Positions 9,132 through 18,809 of a DNA stretch of 64,000 bases are shown here, piece by piece. Position 1 is the first letter of the stretch, and every line of letters starts with the position of its first letter. This stretch comes from Desulfovibrio legallii (GTDB lineage Bacteria; Desulfobacterota; Desulfovibrionia; Desulfovibrionales; Desulfovibrionaceae), in the NCBI RefSeq assembly GCF_004309735.1, contig NZ_SIXC01000001.1, forward strand, positions 149,346-213,345, given 5' to 3'. The notes below the pieces were generated by a model. It saw only the letters and a list, made by a program, of their open reading frames with translations. It was not told where the DNA came from and ran no database searches. Position numbers and translations under genes: made by a program.

Positions 9132-9821
9132 ATGAATGACGGTAGTTTTACAGGCGGTGAAAGGCGGGCTCCTCAAACCAGGGTGGACCCTCGACGCCTG
9201 CGTCAGCGCATGGTGCGTGAACAGCTGGAGGCTCGCGGCATTACGGATTGCGGCGTGCTTGCAGCCATGGGCAGCGTGCCGCGTCATCTTTTTGTGCAGG
9301 AGGCCCTGCGGGCCCAGGCCTATGAGGATACGCCCCTGCCCATAGGCTACGGCCAAACCATTTCGCAGCCCTATATTGTTGCGCTCATGAGCCAGCTGCT
9401 GGAGGCGCGCCGGGGCATGCGCGTGCTGGAAATAGGCACGGGTTCGGGCTATCAGGCGGCGGTGCTGGCCAGCATGGGCTGCGTGGTTTTTACAGTGGAG
9501 CGCCTGCGTGAGCTTTATCAAAGCACTGCGCCGCTCTTGCGGCAACTGGGGCTTCGCAGTATTCATATGCAAAGGCGCGACGGCACGCTGGGCGTGCCCG
9601 AAGCCGCGCCTTTTGACCGCATCATTGTTACAGCGGGCGGGCCCGAAGTGCCTCCGCCGCTGGTGGACCAGCTCGACGAGGGGGGCATTTTGCTCATCCC
9701 TGTGGGCTCCCGGCCCCGCACCCAACGCCTGCTGCGCCTGCGCAAAACGCAGGGCCGCGTAAGCCGTGAAGACCTGGGGCCGGTCATTTTTGTGGATCTG
9801 GTGGGCGACCACGGCTGGTAA
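9132..9821 (+). CDS. pcm: Protein-L-isoaspartate O-methyltransferase
   Basis: A 229-aa SAM-dependent methyltransferase that repairs isomerised aspartyl residues in aged proteins. Diagnostic features are the [12 protein letters not shown]-terminal helix, VPRHLFV, the substrate/SAM region [15 protein letters not shown], motif [17 protein letters not shown], and the [17 protein letters not shown] segment. Length is close to the usual 210 residues; ATG 9210 is an alternative start that would remove 26 non-conserved residues. It lies directly upstream of the Mrp ATPase gene with a 33-nt gap. Confidence 0.93.
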   Translation: MNDGSFTGGERRAPQTRVDPRRLRQRMVREQLEARGITDCGVLAAMGSVPRHLFVQEALRAQAYEDTPLPIGYGQTISQPYIVALMSQLLEARRGMRVLEIGTGSGYQAAVLASMGCVVFTVERLRELYQSTAPLLRQLGLRSIHMQRRDGTLGVPEAAPFDRIIVTAGGPEVPPPLVDQLDEGGILLIPVGSRPRTQRLLRLRKTQGRVSREDLGPVIFVDLVGDHGW

Positions 9822-9854
9822 GCCTGCGCCGCCGCCGCAATAAGAGGAGACGTC

Positions 9855-10742
9855 ATGGCTTCGTGTGCATCCTGTTCCCAGGCGGGCGGCTGTTCCAGCG
9901 CCACGACCAAGGGAGGAGACGGCAACTGCGGCAACCCCATGGCCCAGCAGGACAAGGCCATCGCCGCACGGCTCGGCCACATCCGCCACAAGATTTTTGT
10001 TATGAGCGGCAAGGGCGGCGTGGGCAAAAGCTCCGTTACTGTCAATACGGCCGCAGCCCTGGCGCACAAGGGCTACAAGGTGGGCATTCTGGATGTGGAC
10101 ATCCACGGCCCCAGCGTGCCCAACCTGCTGGGCCTCACCAGCACCGTGGAGATGGACGAAACCACCCACGCACTGCTGCCCGCAGCCTATGACGAAAATC
10201 TTGCCGTCATTTCCATGGATACTCTGCTGCAGGACAAAGACCAGGCCGTTCTGTGGCGCGGACCCAAAAAAACCGCCGCTATCCGACAGTTTATCTCTGA
10301 CGTGCAGTGGGGCGAACTGGACTTTCTGCTGATTGATTCGCCCCCAGGCACCGGCGACGAGCACATGACCGTGCTGCAGTCCATTCCGGATGCGCTCTGC
10401 GTGGTGGTTACCACCCCGCAGGAGATTTCGCTGGCCGACGTGCGCAAGGCCATCAATTTTTTGCAGTATGCCAACGCCACGGTGCTGGGCGTGGTGGAAA
10501 ACATGAGCGGCCTTATCTGCCCCCACTGCCATCAGGAAATTGACCTGTTCAAAAAGGGCGGCGGGGAGGAACTGGCCAAGCGCTACGGGCTCCGTTTTCT
10601 GGGGGCCATTCCTCTGGACCCGGCCTCGGTGGTCTCTGCGGACAGGGGTGTGCCCGTGGTTTCTCTGGAAGGCGAATGCGCCGCCAAAACCGCCTTTGCT
10701 CACCTGGCCGACGCCATTGCCGCTGCGGCCGACGCCAAGTAG
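9855..10742 (+). CDS. mrp: Mrp/Nbp35-family Fe-S scaffold ATPase
   Basis: A 295-aa P-loop ATPase of the Mrp/ApbC/Nbp35 group, which binds and transfers [4Fe-4S] clusters to apoproteins in the cytoplasm. The deviant Walker A is SGKGGVGKSSV, followed by DVDIHGPSVPNLLG, a Walker B-like LLIDSPPGTGDEH, and the C-terminal CPHC pair that bridges the dimer cluster. The N-terminus is cysteine-rich (C4, C7, C13, C25), with a CxxC-x5-C pattern like that of Nbp35/NUBP1 proteins. GAGGAGA precedes the ATG. The DUF59 domain seen in many Mrp proteins is absent. Confidence 0.92.
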   Translation: MASCASCSQAGGCSSATTKGGDGNCGNPMAQQDKAIAARLGHIRHKIFVMSGKGGVGKSSVTVNTAAALAHKGYKVGILDVDIHGPSVPNLLGLTSTVEMDETTHALLPAAYDENLAVISMDTLLQDKDQAVLWRGPKKTAAIRQFISDVQWGELDFLLIDSPPGTGDEHMTVLQSIPDALCVVVTTPQEISLADVRKAINFLQYANATVLGVVENMSGLICPHCHQEIDLFKKGGGEELAKRYGLRFLGAIPLDPASVVSADRGVPVVSLEGECAAKTAFAHLADAIAAAADAK

Positions 10743-10817
10743 CGCCCGGCGATCTGCGCAGTTGCCGTTGTGAGCCCCCGGCAGTGGGCAGACGCATTGT
10801 CGCAGCATTCCTTGCAC

Positions 10818-10855
10818 GCCCCCGACGGACGTCCAGCCCGCGGGGGCATTTTTTT
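10818..10855 (+). terminator. Intrinsic terminator after mrp
   Basis: GCCCCCG (10818-10824) pairs with CGGGGGC (10841-10847) and is followed by A and seven Ts. It separates mrp from the pgsA operon. Confidence 0.8.
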
Positions 10856-10922
10856 CTTCTTTTCTCGCGCCCCGTTTTGTGCTACCCAGTAAAAAATCTG
10901 TTTGGACCGAATTCGAGGAATG

Positions 10923-11486
10923 ATGCTTAACCTCGCAAACAAAATCACGCTGTTACGAATCCTCATGGCCCCTCTGGTGGTCATCTTGCTTTATTTTGAA
11001 GGCCCGGTCACCTGCATACTGGCGGCCTTGGCTTTTATTTTTGCCTCGATCACCGACTGGGCCGACGGCTATATTGCCCGGCGCTCCAATACGGTCACCA
11101 GTATGGGCAAGTTTCTGGATCCGCTGGCAGACAAGGTGCTTATCTGTTCCATACTGATCATGTTTGTGAAGCTGGCTTGGGCGCCGGCCTGGGTGGTCAT
11201 CGTTATTGTCTGCCGCGAGCTGGTGGTCACCGGCCTTCGGGCCATTGCCATTGACGAAGGCATAGTGCTGGCGGCGGACTATCTGGGCAAGGTCAAGACC
11301 GTGCTGCAGATTCTGGCCGTGGTCCCGTTGACGCTGCACTATCCGCTCTGGGGCTATGATCTGCACATGGTGGGGCTTGTCCTGCTGTACGCGGCCATGT
11401 TGCTGGCTGTGGGCTCTGGCTTCAATTACTGTTACAATTTTTACCGCCGGGCCTGTGCCGGGCAGGCCGATGAAACACGTCTATGA
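10923..11486 (+). CDS. pgsA: CDP-diacylglycerol--glycerol-3-phosphate 3-phosphatidyltransferase
   Basis: A 187-aa integral membrane enzyme that makes phosphatidylglycerolphosphate, the committed step to PG and cardiolipin. The CDP-alcohol phosphotransferase signature DG-x2-AR-x8-G-x3-D-x3-D is complete (DGYIAR...GKFLDPLAD). Several hydrophobic segments flank it. ATG 10923 was preferred to the adjacent ATG 10920 because of GAGG spacing. It is the first gene of a run of four joined by ATGA overlaps. Confidence 0.95.
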   Translation: MLNLANKITLLRILMAPLVVILLYFEGPVTCILAALAFIFASITDWADGYIARRSNTVTSMGKFLDPLADKVLICSILIMFVKLAWAPAWVVIVIVCRELVVTGLRAIAIDEGIVLAADYLGKVKTVLQILAVVPLTLHYPLWGYDLHMVGLVLLYAAMLLAVGSGFNYCYNFYRRACAGQADETRL

Positions 11487-11737
11487 GCACCCTGCAGCTG
11501 CGTCTTAAAAATTGCCTGCAAACTATCCTGGAGCTGGAGCCGGATATGCGCTCGGGCCGCTGGGGGCGCTGCTTCGACGCAGAGCTGCGCACCTTGCGTC
11601 AATATCTGCGGCAGGTAGACCAGATGGACCTGGCCGAGGATGACGTGCGCCGCCTGGAAACCGCCACCACAACCCTGCTGGCGGAGTTGCGCCGCACCCG
11701 CCGCTGCCCGCCCAGAAACGGAAGGATACTGCAATGA
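11483..11737 (+). CDS. Small protein of unknown function in the pgsA-ftsB operon
   Basis: An 84-aa, charged, mostly helical protein with no membrane segment. It overlaps pgsA by 4 nt at its start and the FtsB-like gene by 4 nt at its end, which strongly supports it being translated. I do not recognise a family. The sequence has leucine/arginine-rich heptad-like spacing (LRTLRQYLRQVDQM), compatible with a short helical bundle. Confidence 0.7.
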   Translation: MSTLQLRLKNCLQTILELEPDMRSGRWGRCFDAELRTLRQYLRQVDQMDLAEDDVRRLETATTTLLAELRRTRRCPPRNGRILQ

Positions 11738-12045
11738 CCTTCTGGCGCACTGTTATTCTTGTGGTCCTGGCGCTTATCAATCTGGTGCTTTTCGGCCGTA
11801 TGGTCTGGGGCCCCACAGGGCTTCTGGAATACCGCGAACTGAAGCGCCAGTATGCGGATATGGAAAGGCGCATCGCTGATCTGGATGCCGGAAACATGGC
11901 CATCAGCCGTGAAATACGCCTGTTGCAGGCGGACAACCAGTATGTGGAAAAGGTCATCCGCCAACGCCTGCACTACGTGCGTGACAATGAAGTGCTCTAC
12001 CTTTTTGACGGCGCGGACAGGCCGGAGCAGGAGCCCAAGCCATGA
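11734..12045 (+). CDS. FtsB/DivIC-type septum formation initiator
   Basis: A 103-aa bitopic protein with one N-terminal transmembrane helix (FWRTVILVVLALINLVLF), then a coiled coil (YRELKRQYADMERRI) and the family's C-terminal motif, here VIRQRLHYVRDNEVLYLF. FtsB/DivIC proteins link FtsQ and FtsL to the division machinery in the inner membrane. Length fits FtsB. It overlaps both neighbours by 4 nt. Confidence 0.88.
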   Translation: MTFWRTVILVVLALINLVLFGRMVWGPTGLLEYRELKRQYADMERRIADLDAGNMAISREIRLLQADNQYVEKVIRQRLHYVRDNEVLYLFDGADRPEQEPKP

Positions 12046-13109
12046 CGGAAAAAATCGATTGGTATAAAGAAGTCTTGGAACTGGAGCCCAACTCCAAGGT
12101 CTTTTATCCTTTGTCCCGCCTGCTGGCCGAAGCCGGGCGCACGGACGAGGCCGTGGACACCCTGGAGCAGGGACTTGCCCGGCATGAAGAATTTCTTGAA
12201 GCGCGCCTTTTTTTGGTGGAGCTTCTGCATCAGCTCGGGCAGGACACGGCCTGCACGGCGCAACTGGACCGTCTGGGCCAGGTGTTTTCCGCCCATGCGG
12301 GCTTTTGGCGGGCTTTCGCGGCCTGCGCAGCTACCCGTGAGGCCGCCCCGGATACGGCGGCCGCTCTGCAGTTTCTGGCGCTCTATTTTGCGCACGGCCC
12401 CGTGCCGCTGCACCTGGTGGTGGAGCGCGGGGTGGCCAGCTACTGGGCCGAGGCGGACCAGCCTTCCACCGCCAGGCCCACGGCTCCGGCCGTTTCTTCT
12501 ACGGCGAAGGCCGCTGCCGGGCCTTCCCCCACCGCATCCCGGATGTCGGAGTGCGTGCCCAGTCCGACCGTCACCCCCACAGCAGCGGCCGTAGCCGAGG
12601 ACATCAGCGCGCCGGTGCCGTTGGAAGATGACAGCTTTGCCCGTTTTGACCCGGATGCGGCCATGGCGGACGAAAGCGAACTGCCGGGCCTCGATACCCT
12701 TGAGGCCGCCGCGCTTCCTTCTGCCGCATCTGCGCCCGAGGCCGCGGCAACGGATTCCGACGCCGCAGCCCCCCGGCCCCCGGTCGCTCCCGGGCCCACC
12801 GTGGAGCAGACTGCCGGCGGTGAAGAGGCTTTTTCGCTGCGCACCCGTTCCATGGCCGAAGTGCTGGCCGAACAGGGCGACATCAAGGGCGCGCTGGACA
12901 TTTATCACGAATTGGCCGCTGCGGCTGTGGACCCGGAGGAAATCGCCGACCTGCGCCAGCGCATATCCACGCTCAGCGCGCGCCTGGGCGGCGGCCCCAC
13001 AGCGTCCGCGCCGGCAGCTGATCCGGCTCCGAGCGCCGGCGGTAAAGAGAAACTTATCACCATGCTTGAGGCCCTGGCCGGGCGGGTGGAAGCCCGGGCG
13101 CACGGCTGA
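12042..13109 (+). CDS. TPR-domain protein with Ala/Pro-rich linker
   Basis: 355 aa. The N-terminal 120 residues contain TPR-like helices (WYKEVLELEPNSKVFYPLSRLL, AGRTDEAVDTLEQGLAR, EARLFLVELLHQLGQ). A low-complexity Ala/Pro/Ser linker follows (about 140-265), then another TPR-like pair (MAEVLAEQGDIKGALDIYHELA). No signal peptide, so it is probably cytoplasmic. Its place after the FtsB-like gene suggests a scaffolding role at the division site, which is inference only. The 4-nt overlap suggests coupling. Confidence 0.8.
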   Translation: MTEKIDWYKEVLELEPNSKVFYPLSRLLAEAGRTDEAVDTLEQGLARHEEFLEARLFLVELLHQLGQDTACTAQLDRLGQVFSAHAGFWRAFAACAATREAAPDTAAALQFLALYFAHGPVPLHLVVERGVASYWAEADQPSTARPTAPAVSSTAKAAAGPSPTASRMSECVPSPTVTPTAAAVAEDISAPVPLEDDSFARFDPDAAMADESELPGLDTLEAAALPSAASAPEAAATDSDAAAPRPPVAPGPTVEQTAGGEEAFSLRTRSMAEVLAEQGDIKGALDIYHELAAAAVDPEEIADLRQRISTLSARLGGGPTASAPAADPAPSAGGKEKLITMLEALAGRVEARAHG

Positions 13110-13258
13110 AAGGCTGTTGCCGCGAGGGCCGACCCTTTTGCGTGGCGGTCTGACGTGTTGCACTACGCACACAACCAGCGCGAGGTGACCATCGCGCCTC
13201 GGGTCCGCGTCTTTGCGTTGGCCCGTGCGTCATCTGTTCTTACCTGGGAGTAAACACG

Positions 13259-14800
13259 GTGTTGAAATCCTACGCGCGGTATTTTTCGCTGCTGCTGGTG
13301 GCGGTTCTGTACCTCACCGGGTGCAGCTCATACCAGCCTACCAAGAATATCTGGAAAAGCACCAAGGGCTTTTGGAATACCTATGTGAGCCCGCCGGCTT
13401 CGGTGGATTATAGTGAAAAAGGCACGCTTTCGCCTCAGGCTCTGGCCCTGACCCACAGCATGATGGGGCTGGACCTGGAGCTTTCCAAGTTGGAGCGGGT
13501 CATGATGAATGCCGACAAGCCCCCCACGCGGGAATGGGTGAACAACCTTTTTGCTTCTTTCCCCTGGCTGGACGGCTTTGCCGGCGTCAAATACGACGGC
13601 ACCATCCTGGGACAGGAACCGGCCACGCCGCTGAAGCAGGTGGATTTCATCCCTCTTCTGTATGAAGACAAGAAGCAGAGCACCAGAGCCCTGCGGGCTG
13701 ATGTGCAGAACACCCCGCTGGGACCGGAAGTGCTGCTGGCGGCCCCCCTGTACGACGGTACGGATTTCCTGGGCGTGGTGGCAGCCTATTTCGACATGCG
13801 CACCCTCCTGCAATACTCGCAAAGCCCGGAAGACATGGTCATCCTCTCGCCGCAGGCGCTGCTCTGGCCCGGCAAATACGATTTTGCCGCCACCCCCCTG
13901 GCCAGCGTCAACTGGGATGAAGTGGTCACCAAAAGCTCTTCCGGCACCTGCACCAACGCCACGGGCGTCTTCTATTACATGGTCCGCTACCTGGGGAACG
14001 TGCCTTTGGTGTTTGCCGTGCCCCAGTCAGGCAATTTCCCCAAGGGTTCCGGTGATGTGGGGCAGGGCTTGGCCTTCTTCCCCAAGGAGCGGGAGAAACT
14101 GCCGCCCCCGCCCATGCCGGAACGTAAAAATAAAACGGACCTGAGCCAGAGCTTGGCTTTGCCCAGCGCCGCCCAGCCCGCTCCGGACGGTGAACCGGCC
14201 GCCCAGCCCGAAGGCGCGTCCAGGGGCCAGTCCGCCAATACCAATGATATTCAGCCCGGCAGCCACGACAGCGTGCTGCTCAAAAAACAGCGCCAGGCAG
14301 AAAAAGCCAAGGTGCGCGAACGGCAGCTGGAAGGCGAAAATACGCCTGTGGAACGGGTGGAGCGGCCCAGAGTGCGGCCCGCGCCCAAGCCCCAACCCAA
14401 GCTGCCGCCAGCCAAGGGCCTGAACCTGGATGAAGACCTGGAGATGCCCACACTGCCCGGCGGACGCCCCAGCCCCTTTGGCCCGCATGACGACGCACCG
14501 CAGCCCGGCGAGGCCAGCCCGGCGGCCACAAGCGCAACGCCTGCAGGTCAGGACGCCGCCCCGGCCGCAGCATCCGCAAAAGCGGCGCCGCAAGGCGGCA
14601 CGACCACGCCACCGGCTGACAGTGCGGCCCCCGCAAGCCCGGCGACCGCAACGCAGAAAGCGGCTTCGGCAACTTCTGCCGCACCGCAGGCTCCGGCCAA
14701 GCAGGCGGAAACCGCCCCCGAAAACGATGCTTCCGCCGGCCAGGAGTCGCCGGCTATCTTGCCGGGTGGACGTCCCAGCCCCTTTGGTCCTAAGAACTGA
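13259..14800 (+). CDS. Lipoprotein with Cache/PDC-like sensor domain and Pro/Ala-rich tail
   Basis: 513 aa, GTG start with GGAG 8 nt upstream. A signal peptide ends in lipobox LTGC (Cys22). Residues about 60-250 resemble an extracytoplasmic PDC/Cache fold: a helix with LELSKLERVM, then WLDGFAGVKYDGTIL, FIPLLYEDKK, LLAAPLYDGTDFLGVVAAYFDM. The distal half is low complexity, rich in Pro, Ala and Lys, and carries the motif LPGGRPSPFGP twice (about residue 400 and at the C-terminus). Envelope location is well supported; ligand and partner are unknown. Confidence 0.75.
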   Translation: MLKSYARYFSLLLVAVLYLTGCSSYQPTKNIWKSTKGFWNTYVSPPASVDYSEKGTLSPQALALTHSMMGLDLELSKLERVMMNADKPPTREWVNNLFASFPWLDGFAGVKYDGTILGQEPATPLKQVDFIPLLYEDKKQSTRALRADVQNTPLGPEVLLAAPLYDGTDFLGVVAAYFDMRTLLQYSQSPEDMVILSPQALLWPGKYDFAATPLASVNWDEVVTKSSSGTCTNATGVFYYMVRYLGNVPLVFAVPQSGNFPKGSGDVGQGLAFFPKEREKLPPPPMPERKNKTDLSQSLALPSAAQPAPDGEPAAQPEGASRGQSANTNDIQPGSHDSVLLKKQRQAEKAKVRERQLEGENTPVERVERPRVRPAPKPQPKLPPAKGLNLDEDLEMPTLPGGRPSPFGPHDDAPQPGEASPAATSATPAGQDAAPAAASAKAAPQGGTTTPPADSAAPASPATATQKAASATSAAPQAPAKQAETAPENDASAGQESPAILPGGRPSPFGPKN

Positions 14801-14806
14801 TCCCGT

Positions 14807-14844
14807 GGCCCCGTCCCACGAGCACCGATTGGTGGGGCGGGGCC
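14807..14844 (+). terminator. Hairpin after the lipoprotein gene
   Basis: Arms 14807-14818 and 14833-14844 pair over 12 bp with one G-T wobble (core GGCCCCG/CGGGGCC). It starts 6 nt past the stop codon. No T-run follows. A second small inverted repeat, GCCTTT/AAAGGC, lies at about 14862-14882, between it and fbp. Confidence 0.55.
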
Positions 14845-14978
14845 GGTTGGGAAATCCATTTCGCCTTTGTTGCGGAAAGGCAAATTCCTGACGCAGGTTG
14901 GGCGCGGCCCACTGCAAATTTTTTCTCCGATCATTCTCTGCCCGTGTCTTCCACGGCTGTGAGAAAAAGGAGTCCTTT

Positions 14979-15986
14979 ATGGCCGATATTACGGTTACCG
15001 AGCATCTGCTGCTGCACCAGAAGCGCAGCCCGCAGGCCACGGGCCAGTTTACGGGCCTGCTTTACGACCTGATCCTTTCCGGCAAGAGCATTTCTCGCCG
15101 CATTAATAAGGCCGGGCTGCTGGATATTCTGGGCGGCACGGGCGAAGTGAACGTGCAGGGCGAAAACGTGCAAAAAATGGACGCCATCGCCAACCGCATT
15201 ATGCTCTACCGCATGGAGCGCTGCGGCGCGCTCTGCGCCATGAGTTCCGAGGAAGAAGCGGAGCTGGTCCGCGTGAGCCCGGAGTTTCCGCGCGGGGACT
15301 ATATTTTGATATTCGATCCCCTGGATGGTTCGTCCAATATCGACGTCAACATCAATGTGGGCACCATTTTTTCCATCCTGCGCAGGCCCGAAGGGCACAC
15401 TGGTGAAGTGACGCTTGAAGAAGTGCTGCAGCCCGGTTGTCAGCAGGTGGGGGCGGGCTATATTCTGTACGGTCCCTCTACCATGCTGGTGCTCAGCACG
15501 GGGCAGGGCGTGCACGGCTTTACCCTGGACCCCGGCGTGGGCGAATTTCTGCTTTCTCATCCCAATATGCGCATTCCCGAACAGGGTCGCATTTATTCTG
15601 TCAACGAAGGCAACTGGAAGAACTGGGATGAACCCACTCGCGAGGTGCTGCAGTGGTTCCACAACTGCGAAACCCCGGACGGCACCTCCTATTCCGCGCG
15701 TTATGTGGGCGCACTGGTGGCGGATTTTCACCGCACGCTGATCTATGGCGGCATCTACCTCTATCCTTCTGACCACAAAAAACCGCAAGGCAAGCTGCGC
15801 CTCATGTGTGAGGCAAATCCGCTGGCTTTTCTGGCGGAACAGGCCGGAGGCAAGGCCAGTGACGGCAAGGGGCGCATTCTGGAAAAACAGCCCGACCGGC
15901 TGCACGCGCGCACGCCGCTCTTCATCGGTTCCGCCAACGACGTCACCGCCGTGGAGCGCATCTACGCCCGGTACGCCCAGGGGTAG
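14979..15986 (+). CDS. fbp: Fructose-1,6-bisphosphatase, class I
   Basis: A 335-aa gluconeogenic phosphatase hydrolysing fructose-1,6-bisphosphate to fructose-6-phosphate. The metal-binding signature [12 protein letters not shown] is intact and followed by VGTIFSI, and the C-terminal substrate loop GGIYLYPSD and [16 protein letters not shown] match class I enzymes. The ATG is preceded by AAAGGAG 6 nt away. Its monocistronic position between two hairpins suggests its own transcript. Confidence 0.96.
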   Translation: MADITVTEHLLLHQKRSPQATGQFTGLLYDLILSGKSISRRINKAGLLDILGGTGEVNVQGENVQKMDAIANRIMLYRMERCGALCAMSSEEEAELVRVSPEFPRGDYILIFDPLDGSSNIDVNINVGTIFSILRRPEGHTGEVTLEEVLQPGCQQVGAGYILYGPSTMLVLSTGQGVHGFTLDPGVGEFLLSHPNMRIPEQGRIYSVNEGNWKNWDEPTREVLQWFHNCETPDGTSYSARYVGALVADFHRTLIYGGIYLYPSDHKKPQGKLRLMCEANPLAFLAEQAGGKASDGKGRILEKQPDRLHARTPLFIGSANDVTAVERIYARYAQG

Positions 15987-16008
15987 CAAAGGCCTTTCCC
16001 AAGGCAGA

Positions 16009-16033
16009 CAAGCGCCCCGCCCAGGGGCGCTTG
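16009..16033 (+). terminator. Hairpin after fbp
   Basis: CAAGCGCCCC (16009-16018) and GGGGCGCTTG (16024-16033) form a perfect 10-bp stem with a 5-nt loop, 22 nt past the fbp stop. The T-run is lacking. The remaining 230 bases before tsaD show no gene. Confidence 0.6.
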
Positions 16034-16263
16034 GTCACGCCAATAAACTGGCCTGTGCGGTGCAGGCTCTGCCGTGTTCTGTGTGCGCCAGCCGTGGAAT
16101 TGCAAAAAAAAAGCATAGTAAAGGGGGCGTGAAGGGACGGGAACTTTTGGCCAGCCTCGCCCGTTACGGCAAAGGATGGTATGGGCAACGGCAGCAGCGC
16201 CCTAAAAGTTCTTTCCCTGAGAAAAACGCGCCCTTCATTTTGTCTGTCGCCTGTGGAGGCTGC

Positions 16264-17340
16264 ATGTTGTGTCTTGGCATAGAGAGCTCGTGTGACGAAA
16301 CCGCTCTAGCCTTGGTGGAGGACGGCCGACTGTTGGACGCAGTGCTGGCCAGCCAAGCGGACGTGCACGCCCTGTTCGGGGGCGTGGTGCCGGAACTGGC
16401 CTCGCGGGAGCACTGCCGGTACATGGGGCCTTTGCTGGATGTGTTGCTGCGCCGCAGCGGACGGCAGGCCGCAGACCTGGATCTGGTGGCCGTGGCGCGG
16501 GGGCCGGGGCTTCTGGGCAGCCTGTTGGTGGGGGTGGCCTTTGCCAAGGGGTTGGCGCTGGGCTTGGGTTCGCGTTTTTTGGGCGTCAACCATCTGCATG
16601 CCCACCTGCTGGCAGCGGGACTGGAAGAGGCAATAGCCTTCCCTGCTCTGGGGCTTCTGGTTTCTGGCGGGCATACCCATTTATACCGCATGGAGGCCCC
16701 GTGGCGGCTGCGTCTGCTGGGGCGCACGTTGGACGACGCCGCCGGCGAAGCCTTTGACAAGGTAGGCAAAGTCTTGGGCCTGTCCTATCCCGGCGGGCGG
16801 CTGCTGGACGCCCTGGCCCGCGAGGGCAGGGCTGATCCGCGGCTTTTTCCCCGGCCGTATCTGGACAACGACAACCTTGATTTCAGTTTCAGCGGGCTGA
16901 AGACGGCCGTGGCCGTCCACGCGGCAGCGCATCTGGCAGGCATGGTCTGGCCGCGTCCGTTAACGCGCACGGAGGACGCGCCACAGGCGCTCAAGGACTG
17001 CTGCGCTTCCTTCAATCTTGCGGTGGTGGACACGCTCTGCGCCAAGGCCGAGCGCGCCCTGGACCGTCAGCCCGATCTGCGCACCCTGGTGCTGGCCGGC
17101 GGTGTGGCGGCCAACAGTCTGCTGCGGGAGCGGGTGTGCGCGCTGATGCAGCGGCGAGGGGGCAGGGCGCTTGTGCCGGGGCCGCAGCTCTGCACGGACA
17201 ACGCCGCCATGATTGCCCATGCGGGCTGGCTGTTGGGCCGGGAAGGCTTTTATCACGACCTGCGCATGGAGGCCATTCCTCGGGGCAAGGCCCTGCCCGA
17301 CGATATGTTGCAGACGGCGTGGGGCGCGTGTCCGCAGTAG
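16264..17340 (+). CDS. tsaD: tRNA N6-adenosine threonylcarbamoyltransferase
   Basis: A 358-aa Kae1/Qri7/YgjD-family protein that, with TsaB and TsaE, transfers threonylcarbamoyl to A37 of ANN-decoding tRNAs. It begins [14 protein letters not shown], contains [11 protein letters not shown], the metal-binding H-x3-H within [17 protein letters not shown], the [15 protein letters not shown] segment and the ATP-site [10 protein letters not shown] and CTDNAAMIA motifs. The start at ATG 16264 has GGAGG upstream; the long open frame upstream is not conserved. Confidence 0.95.
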   Translation: MLCLGIESSCDETALALVEDGRLLDAVLASQADVHALFGGVVPELASREHCRYMGPLLDVLLRRSGRQAADLDLVAVARGPGLLGSLLVGVAFAKGLALGLGSRFLGVNHLHAHLLAAGLEEAIAFPALGLLVSGGHTHLYRMEAPWRLRLLGRTLDDAAGEAFDKVGKVLGLSYPGGRLLDALAREGRADPRLFPRPYLDNDNLDFSFSGLKTAVAVHAAAHLAGMVWPRPLTRTEDAPQALKDCCASFNLAVVDTLCAKAERALDRQPDLRTLVLAGGVAANSLLRERVCALMQRRGGRALVPGPQLCTDNAAMIAHAGWLLGREGFYHDLRMEAIPRGKALPDDMLQTAWGACPQ

Positions 17341-17436
17341 GGCGGGGCAGCCGGCAGGGGAGGGGCGTCCCGCCTATAGACGAGTCGAACACTCCGAAAT
17401 GGTTGTCGTCCTGTTGTGCGGTTCTGTGAGATTGGC

Positions 17437-17465
17437 TTGACAGGTGGCACGTTGATATCTACTCT
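17437..17465 (+). promoter_or_regulatory. Predicted sigma70 promoter of trxA-trxB-bamD
   Basis: TTGACA (17437-17442), 17-bp spacer, TACTCT (17460-17465). It lies about 100 nt upstream of the trxA start, in the 222-nt gap after tsaD. Confidence 0.55.
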
Positions 17466-17562
17466 CACTCAGTACAAAAGCGCCCCCAAAGTTTCCGGGG
17501 CTCCGACCGGCGAACGGGCGCTTCTGGCGCCATGCGCCAAAAAACAACGTAAGGAGAATGTT

Positions 17563-17886
17563 ATGGCTGAACAGGTCACTGACGCCACCTTTGAAAGCGT
17601 TGTTCTTAAATCCGACCTGCCCGTGCTGTTGGATTTTTGGGCTCCCTGGTGCGGCCCCTGCCGTGCGGTAGGGCCCATCATTGATGAACTCGCTGGGGAA
17701 TACGCCGGCAAGGTGCGCATCGTTAAGATGAATGTGGACGAAAATCCCGCCACGCCCACCAAGTTCGGCATCCGGGCCATCCCCACGCTGGTCCTTTTCA
17801 AAAACGGCGAGACGCTGGAGCAGATCACCGGGGCCGTCACCAAGGCCGCCATGAAGGATCTGCTGGATACAAAGGCTCTGGCATGA
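17563..17886 (+). CDS. trxA: Thioredoxin
   Basis: A 107-aa classical thioredoxin with active site WCGPC in [14 protein letters not shown], the cis-proline loop [10 protein letters not shown] and [12 protein letters not shown] at the C-terminus. It reduces cytoplasmic disulphides and is itself reduced by TrxB, encoded immediately downstream with an ATGA overlap. AAGGAG precedes the ATG. Confidence 0.97.
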   Translation: MAEQVTDATFESVVLKSDLPVLLDFWAPWCGPCRAVGPIIDELAGEYAGKVRIVKMNVDENPATPTKFGIRAIPTLVLFKNGETLEQITGAVTKAAMKDLLDTKALA

Positions 17887-18809
17887 AGTCTTACGACGCC
17901 GTTGTCATCGGCGGTGGTCCCGCCGGCATAACTGCGGCCATGTATCTGGCGCGGTCCGGCTGCTCCGTGCTCATGCCGGAGCAGCTGGCCCCCGGCGGTC
18001 AGATTCTGCAGACGGAAGCCATGGACAATTATCCCGGCTTTCCCAAGGGCATCAAGGGCTACGAGCTGGCGGACCTGTTTGCCGCACATCTCGAAGGCCT
18101 GGCCATTGACCGGCCCGCCGCTGCGGTGGAATCCGTCAGTGGATCGGCAGGGCAGTTTGTGGTGCGGGCGGGCGGTGTGGAATACGGGGCCAGAACCGTT
18201 GTCGTCTGCTCCGGCGCACACCACCGGAAGCTGGGCCTGGAAGGCGAGGACCGCTTGCGCGGGCGTGGGGTTTCCTACTGCGCGTTGTGCGACGGCAACT
18301 TCTTTCGCAACCAGACTGTAGCCGTGGTGGGCGGCGGCAATGCCGCGCTGGAAGAATCCCTGTATCTGTCCAAACTGGTGAGCAAGCTCTATCTCATCCA
18401 CCGGCGCGACGAATTCCGGGCGCGTAAAATTTATCAGGACAAGCTGACCGAACAAAGCGACAAGATCACCCTCTTGCGCAGCAGTGTGGTCACCGCCCTG
18501 CACGGCGAAAAAGAGCTTACCGGCCTGACGGTTAAAAATCTCAAAAGCGGCGAAGAAACCCTGCTGCCCGTGAACGGCCTGTTTGTGTATGTGGGTTTTT
18601 CCCCGTCCACAGGCTTTTTGCCGGCAGATCTGGCCAAGGACGAGCAGGGCTTCATCATCACCGATACAGAAATGCGCACCAATATTCCTGGTATTTTCGC
18701 GGCGGGCGACATCCGTTCCAAACTTTGCCGTCAGGTGATCACCGCCGCCGGTGACGGTGCAACGGCCGCCCAGGCGGCGTTTGTTCTCATGGAACAACTC
18801 CATGCCTAA
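17883..18809 (+). CDS. trxB: Thioredoxin reductase
   Basis: A 308-aa low-molecular-weight flavoprotein transferring electrons from NADPH to thioredoxin. FAD-binding [15 protein letters not shown] at the N-terminus, redox disulphide CALC (C133, C136) instead of the common CATC, NAD(P)-binding [14 protein letters not shown], and the C-terminal FAD motif GIFAAGDIR. Overlaps trxA by 4 nt and bamD by 8 nt, forming a compact operon. Confidence 0.96.
   Translation: MKSYDAVVIGGGPAGITAAMYLARSGCSVLMPEQLAPGGQILQTEAMDNYPGFPKGIKGYELADLFAAHLEGLAIDRPAAAVESVSGSAGQFVVRAGGVEYGARTVVVCSGAHHRKLGLEGEDRLRGRGVSYCALCDGNFFRNQTVAVVGGGNAALEESLYLSKLVSKLYLIHRRDEFRARKIYQDKLTEQSDKITLLRSSVVTALHGEKELTGLTVKNLKSGEETLLPVNGLFVYVGFSPSTGFLPADLAKDEQGFIITDTEMRTNIPGIFAAGDIRSKLCRQVITAAGDGATAAQAAFVLMEQLHA

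Noticed and set aside
15745-16263. Long upstream extension of the tsaD frame
   Set aside because: It runs through fbp in another frame and a hairpin; TsaD proteins begin at MLCLGIESS.
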